Part shown: positions 5,760-8,510 of the stretch, piece after piece | Position numbering within the stretch: the first letter of the stretch is position 1 | Layout: every line of letters begins with the position of its first letter | NCBI GenBank assembly: GCA_005779435.1 | Contig: SXJH01000193.1 | Coordinates: 1-8,510 of the forward strand | DNA from: Nitrosomonas sp. | GTDB taxonomy: Bacteria > Pseudomonadota > Gammaproteobacteria > Burkholderiales > Nitrosomonadaceae | Direction of reading: 5' to 3' | Length of the DNA: 8,510 nucleotides | Notes under the pieces: generated by a model | What the model was told of the DNA's origin: nothing | Seen by the model: the letters and a program-made list of their open reading frames with translations, nothing else | The model's database searches: none | Translations under genes and position numbers: made by a program

Positions 5760-6173
5760 TCAGTCTTTTTTGATGATTGCGATTTCTTCCGCAACATCGT
5801 TTTCGTCGTACTTTACTTGGAACGCCATTTCATCGCCGTTGAAAGTAATTTCGGTCGGCGTGCCTACCAGCTCCCATAATCCGAGCGTAGCCACATTCGC
5901 CGCGCCATGAAAAAAAGCCCTTCCCGCTTTGGCGCCGGTGCTATAGCCTTGGGTGAATTTAAAAATTTCGTAGCGCTTGCCGTCCCGATATTCGCTCAGC
6001 ACCGGTGCGCCAAACTCCGATACCAATTGAACCCTTGTCGTGCCCGGTTGCAGCAATTCGACATCTTTTTTTTCCGGTTGCTTGGCAGCCATAAATACCG
6101 AACATCCGGAAACCAACATACCCAAAAATGCCAATACCGCAATGCGCTTTGCCAGATTTATTTTTTTCATCAT
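5760..6173 (-). CDS. SmpA/OmlA (BamE)-like lipoprotein
   Basis: The 137-residue protein is read from the ATG at 6173 (MMKKINLAKR). A longer frame reaches an upstream ATG at 6212, but the basic KK start at 6173 gives a normal lipoprotein signal. The signal ends in a good lipobox, LVSG|Cys24, with Ser at +2, predicting outer-membrane sorting. The mature part has the LQPGTTRVQLVSEFGAPVLSE pattern (41-61), similar to the pGmtr.qV...lG.P motif of the SmpA/OmlA/BamE beta-alpha fold. A glycine/alanine-rich stretch (75-98, GYSTGAKAGRAFFHGAANVATLG) and a beta-rich tail with TPTEITFNGDEMAFQVKYDE (105-124) follow. That insertion is not typical of BamE itself, so this is probably a separate family member rather than the BAM subunit. 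It is a single gene convergent with the CADD-like gene and divergent from the barrel gene. The ribosome site is weak. Confidence 0.78.
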   Translation of the reverse strand: MMKKINLAKRIAVLAFLGMLVSGCSVFMAAKQPEKKDVELLQPGTTRVQLVSEFGAPVLSEYRDGKRYEIFKFTQGYSTGAKAGRAFFHGAANVATLGLWELVGTPTEITFNGDEMAFQVKYDENDVAEEIAIIKKD

Positions 6174-6264
6174 AAAACCGTTCTCGCGTAACCTTAAATT
6201 TGGATTTGCCAATTATCCCATTTTTCGATCCATTGCAAAATGCCAATCGAATCGATTGATCGAA

Positions 6265-6287
6265 TAAGAATAATTTTATTATTCTTA
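6265..6287. promoter_or_regulatory. AT-rich palindrome, candidate operator
   Basis: TAAGAATAAT and ATTATTCTTA form a perfect 10-bp dyad around TTT, overlapping the best candidate promoter of the barrel gene. It could bind a dimeric regulator, but the low complexity of the region makes chance formation more likely than usual. Confidence 0.35.
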
Positions 6288-6440
6288 AATATTATAAAGA
6301 AATTAATAAATATTATTTCTATTTATATAGAAAAGTTGCTATCGTTCGCACCCATCCATTTCCGCTATTGATGATGCATCGGAATTAACCATTAAATTCG
6401 ATTGGTTAGCTGCACGGTCAATCGCCATTATTATTTGCAA

Positions 6441-6468
6441 CGATTCGCCGGATTGTTCCGGAAAATCG
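6441..6468 (+). promoter_or_regulatory. Leader hairpin just before the ribosome site of the barrel gene
   Basis: CGATT (6441-6445) pairs with AATCG (6464-6468), and CCGGA (6448-6452) with TCCGG (6457-6461), separated by a 2x2 internal loop and capped by TTGT. It ends 3 bases before the AAGGAG site (6472-6477), so it could affect translation or transcript stability. Confidence 0.4.
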
Positions 6469-6483
6469 TCCAAGGAGAGTCAG

Positions 6484-8127
6484 GTGAAGTTTTTGTTGTT
6501 CCAGTTAAAAATCATCATTGCCGGTTTGCTCATTGCCGATTCGGCTTTGGCGGATTCGAGCAAAATACCGGAGACTGAATACTCGACCAAGCAATCCGTT
6601 GTCATAAAAACCGTGCAACAAGGCATTTCTCGTCCGCCTTCCGATGCTTCGGCACAAGGCAAATCGGCACCTGCCGCCGTCTTAGATGCAAATAAACAAA
6701 TCGCGAGCTATCATCGCCGTTCGGACAGCTACGCCACAAACCCGGAATCCGATCCGCCACGCTATGTTCGTCGCCTAAGCGATATCGGTGTCGATGCCTT
6801 CAAAGACGTTACATGGCTCGACATCGGTTTGGAGCATCGCACGCGCTACGAATGGCGCAATAACGACATCCGCCGCGTTGAAGGCGGCGAAGATAATCCG
6901 ATCTTTCTGCGCCATCGCGCATGGATCGGCATCAAGGAAATTCTGGATCCGTTCCGTTTTGCCGTCGAATTTCAAGATTCGCGCGTAGTCAACAATAAGC
7001 ATGTGCCGACCGATCAGGAAAGAAACGTGTACGATCTGATCAATGCTTACGGCGAGTTGTACTTCAAAAAAGGATTGGGTGTCGACGATCGCAATCAAGA
7101 CCGTCCGATTCGGTTTCGCGTTGGCCGGATGGCTTACGAAACCACGGATCGCCGCTTTATCGCCCGTAACGAATGGCGCAACACCACCAACGCATTCGAA
7201 GGTTTCCGTTTAAACCTGGGACGCGAAGCCAACGATTGGGAATTAGACTTGTTCGGCATGCAGCCGGTCAGACGCCTACAAACAAAGTTCGACGAAGCGA
7301 ACGATCACTTATGGTTTTTCGGCATCATCGGCCATTGGCGCAAATGGTCGGATATTGTTACATTGCAACCATACTATATGGGGCAAAAACAAACCGCCGA
7401 TCCGAACGGCTTTACCGCGACCAACCGGCTAAACCGCGAAATCCATATGCCCGGATTCCGCGCCTACGGCAAAATCGGCAACTTGTTCGATTATGACGTC
7501 AGCTATAACCATCAATTGGGCTACAACGGCAATTTGCAGCAGAATGCGCAAGGCTACACGATCGAAGCGGGCAAAACCTTCGATCACCCATGGAAGCCTC
7601 GTCTCACTGGGTTTTACGGCTATGCCAGCGGCGATCGCAATCCGAATGACGGCGAAGACAATCGCTTCGACCGATTCTTCGGCTTCGCCCGTCCCTGGTC
7701 GGCCGATCACTATGTGGTTTATGAGAATCTGAAAGCGCCCAAGATCCGATTCGATTTACAACCCATGCAAAAATTGGGATTTGAACTGACGTATGCCTGG
7801 TATTTTCTTGCCAGCAAAAGAGATCGCATGTTCGATATTCTAAACGGCAATATCAGCAATACGGTTCAAGATCCCGGATTCAATCGTGACCGCACCGGCC
7901 AAAGCGGCGATTTCGCCGGTCATTCGTTTGAAGGACGCATACGCTATCAGGTAACCCCGAAAGTTAATACTGTTCTCGGCTATACTCACTTCACCGCTGA
8001 GGATTTCGTCAAAAACCGTATCGCTGCCAGCCCGTCTTGCACCGGCGGTCACGCGCACCCATGCGTCGATCATCGATCCGGCGACACCGATTTTTTATAC
8101 TTTGAAGTACTGATCAGTTTGTTATAA
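6484..8127 (+). CDS. Alginate-export-family outer-membrane beta-barrel
   Basis: The 547-residue protein starts at GTG with AAGGAG six bases upstream. A signal peptide (hydrophobic 3-17, cleavage after ALA at 23) is followed by a polar, low-complexity region to about 105. The barrel then begins at WLDIGLEHRTRYEWR (111-125). Blocks typical of the alginate_export (AlgE-like, PF13372) family follow: FLRHRAWIGI, LDPFRFAVEFQDSR, INAYGELYFKK, RFRVGRMAYE, RRFIARNEWRNTTNAFEGFR, DWELDLFGMQP and HWRKWSDIVTLQPYYMGQ. The chain alternates polar and aromatic residues and ends in a strand (FLYFEVLISLL). Near the C-terminus two cysteines (in CTGGHAHPC) may form an extracellular-loop disulfide. Family members outside Pseudomonas often lack the alginate genes, and none are seen here, so the cargo is uncertain. 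The gene lies 14 bases before the (P)APS reductase gene, suggesting cotranscription. Confidence 0.88.
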   Translation: MKFLLFQLKIIIAGLLIADSALADSSKIPETEYSTKQSVVIKTVQQGISRPPSDASAQGKSAPAAVLDANKQIASYHRRSDSYATNPESDPPRYVRRLSDIGVDAFKDVTWLDIGLEHRTRYEWRNNDIRRVEGGEDNPIFLRHRAWIGIKEILDPFRFAVEFQDSRVVNNKHVPTDQERNVYDLINAYGELYFKKGLGVDDRNQDRPIRFRVGRMAYETTDRRFIARNEWRNTTNAFEGFRLNLGREANDWELDLFGMQPVRRLQTKFDEANDHLWFFGIIGHWRKWSDIVTLQPYYMGQKQTADPNGFTATNRLNREIHMPGFRAYGKIGNLFDYDVSYNHQLGYNGNLQQNAQGYTIEAGKTFDHPWKPRLTGFYGYASGDRNPNDGEDNRFDRFFGFARPWSADHYVVYENLKAPKIRFDLQPMQKLGFELTYAWYFLASKRDRMFDILNGNISNTVQDPGFNRDRTGQSGDFAGHSFEGRIRYQVTPKVNTVLGYTHFTAEDFVKNRIAASPSCTGGHAHPCVDHRSGDTDFLYFEVLISLL

Positions 8128-8141
8128 CCGAAAATCGCACT

Positions 8142-8510
8142 ATGACCCCCAACGACACACCCGATATTCGATTACCCAGCAACAGCGCCGGATTAAGCGC
8201 ACAAGCGATCGACGAACTGAATGCACGCTATCGTCCGTTAAATTTCGAAGACCGCCTGCGCAAGCTCTATGAGGATTTTTCGCCCGAAAAAATCATGGTA
8301 ACGTCGTCCTTTGCAGCGACTTCGGCTTACTTTCTGCACATCATTTCGCGTATTCGTCCCGCACAAGTGATTTTTTTCGTCGATACCGGCTTTCACTTTC
8401 AAGAGACTTTGTTATACCGCGATTACCTGATCGGGTTATATCATTTGAAAGTCGAAGCTTTGAAAGCCGACGATTATCAGCATCAATACAGCGTAAAAGA
8501 AAAACTATAC
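8142..8510 (+). CDS. cysH: Phosphoadenylyl/adenylyl-sulfate reductase, CysH type, 5' part
   Basis: The first 123 residues are present; the frame is open at the window end. The protein shows the PAPS reductase signature: a PP-loop-like segment MVTSSFAATSAYFLHII (52-68; SFAA where most relatives have SFGA) followed by the family block VIFFVDTGFHFQETLLYRDYL (76-96). The enzyme reduces PAPS or APS to sulfite with thioredoxin in the cytosol, a step of sulfate assimilation. Whether it uses APS (paired cysteine motifs and a 4Fe-4S cluster) or PAPS depends on the C-terminal part, which is missing. The start ATG is 14 bases after the barrel gene stop. There is no strong ribosome site, so coupling with the upstream gene is likely. 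A homologous PP-loop reductase of related function cannot be excluded. Confidence 0.85.
   Translation, partial: MTPNDTPDIRLPSNSAGLSAQAIDELNARYRPLNFEDRLRKLYEDFSPEKIMVTSSFAATSAYFLHIISRIRPAQVIFFVDTGFHFQETLLYRDYLIGLYHLKVEALKADDYQHQYSVKEKLY

Larger units (their letters stand above)
6174..6483. other. AT-rich divergent regulatory region
   Basis: About 310 bases lie between the divergent lipoprotein and barrel genes. Bases 6263-6335 are extremely AT-rich. They hold a perfect 10-bp palindrome with a 3-base loop (6265-6274 with 6278-6287) and a 7-bp one (6316-6322 with 6327-6333). A TAACCA/TGGTTA dyad spans 6386-6408. A possible plus-strand promoter is TTGATC (6256) with TATTCT (6280), 18-base spacer. 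No gene is seen. The region probably holds both promoters and operator sites. Confidence 0.5.

Noticed and set aside
5760..6212. Longer start (ATG at 6212) for the lipoprotein
   Set aside because: It would place 13 polar residues before the MMKK signal start, unlike normal lipoprotein signals.
6265..6287. Fur box reading of the AT-rich palindrome
   Set aside because: It shares AT-rich dyad character with the GATAATGAT-type consensus but does not match its hexamer pattern well enough to name the regulator.
1..8510. CRISPR arrays, tRNA or rRNA genes, intact insertion sequences
   Set aside because: No regularly spaced repeats, cloverleaf-like segments, rRNA-like stretches or transposase motifs were seen on either strand.

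Overview
The window looks like chromosomal DNA from a betaproteobacterium of the Nitrosomonadales type (Nitrosomonas, Nitrosospira, Gallionellaceae or similar). Three things suggest this: base composition near 50% GC, an apparent exosortase-associated TIGR04073 protein, and a CADD-type para-aminobenzoate synthase homologue, a gene known from Nitrosomonas europaea and Chlamydia. The assignment is by protein resemblance recalled from memory, not by a search.

Layout. (1) 13-3197, plus strand: three tightly packed genes encode an acyl-CoA-dehydrogenase-fold flavoprotein, a PhnD/SsuA-like binding-protein fold that cannot carry a signal peptide, and a fusion of a degenerate TusA-like domain to a four-helix diiron domain. 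They are spaced by 3 bases each, lack clear Shine-Dalgarno sites and probably form one translationally coupled operon that continues upstream. (2) 3263-4181, minus strand: a two-membrane-span protein followed by the TIGR04073-like secreted protein. (3) 4494-4775, minus strand: a small secreted protein with eight cysteines. (4) 4941-5684, plus strand: the CADD-like diiron/self-sacrificing enzyme for pABA, with all key residues present. (5) 5760-6173, minus strand: a BamE/SmpA-like lipoprotein. (6) 6484-8127, plus strand: an outer-membrane alginate-export-family beta-barrel with a long AT-rich leader. Fourteen bases later comes the start of a CysH-type (P)APS reductase, cut by the window end.

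How they fit. The CADD homologue supplies pABA for folate. CysH belongs to assimilatory sulfate reduction, and its close linkage to the barrel protein is unusual. The part most likely to be undescribed is the first operon: a flavoprotein lacking both usual acyl-CoA dehydrogenase catalytic glutamates, a cytosolic solute-binding fold with no visible permease or ATPase, and a diiron protein with a TusA-like domain that has lost its sulfur-carrying cysteine. Together they look like a redox modification pathway for a small molecule, possibly containing sulfur. The substrate cannot be read from the sequence.
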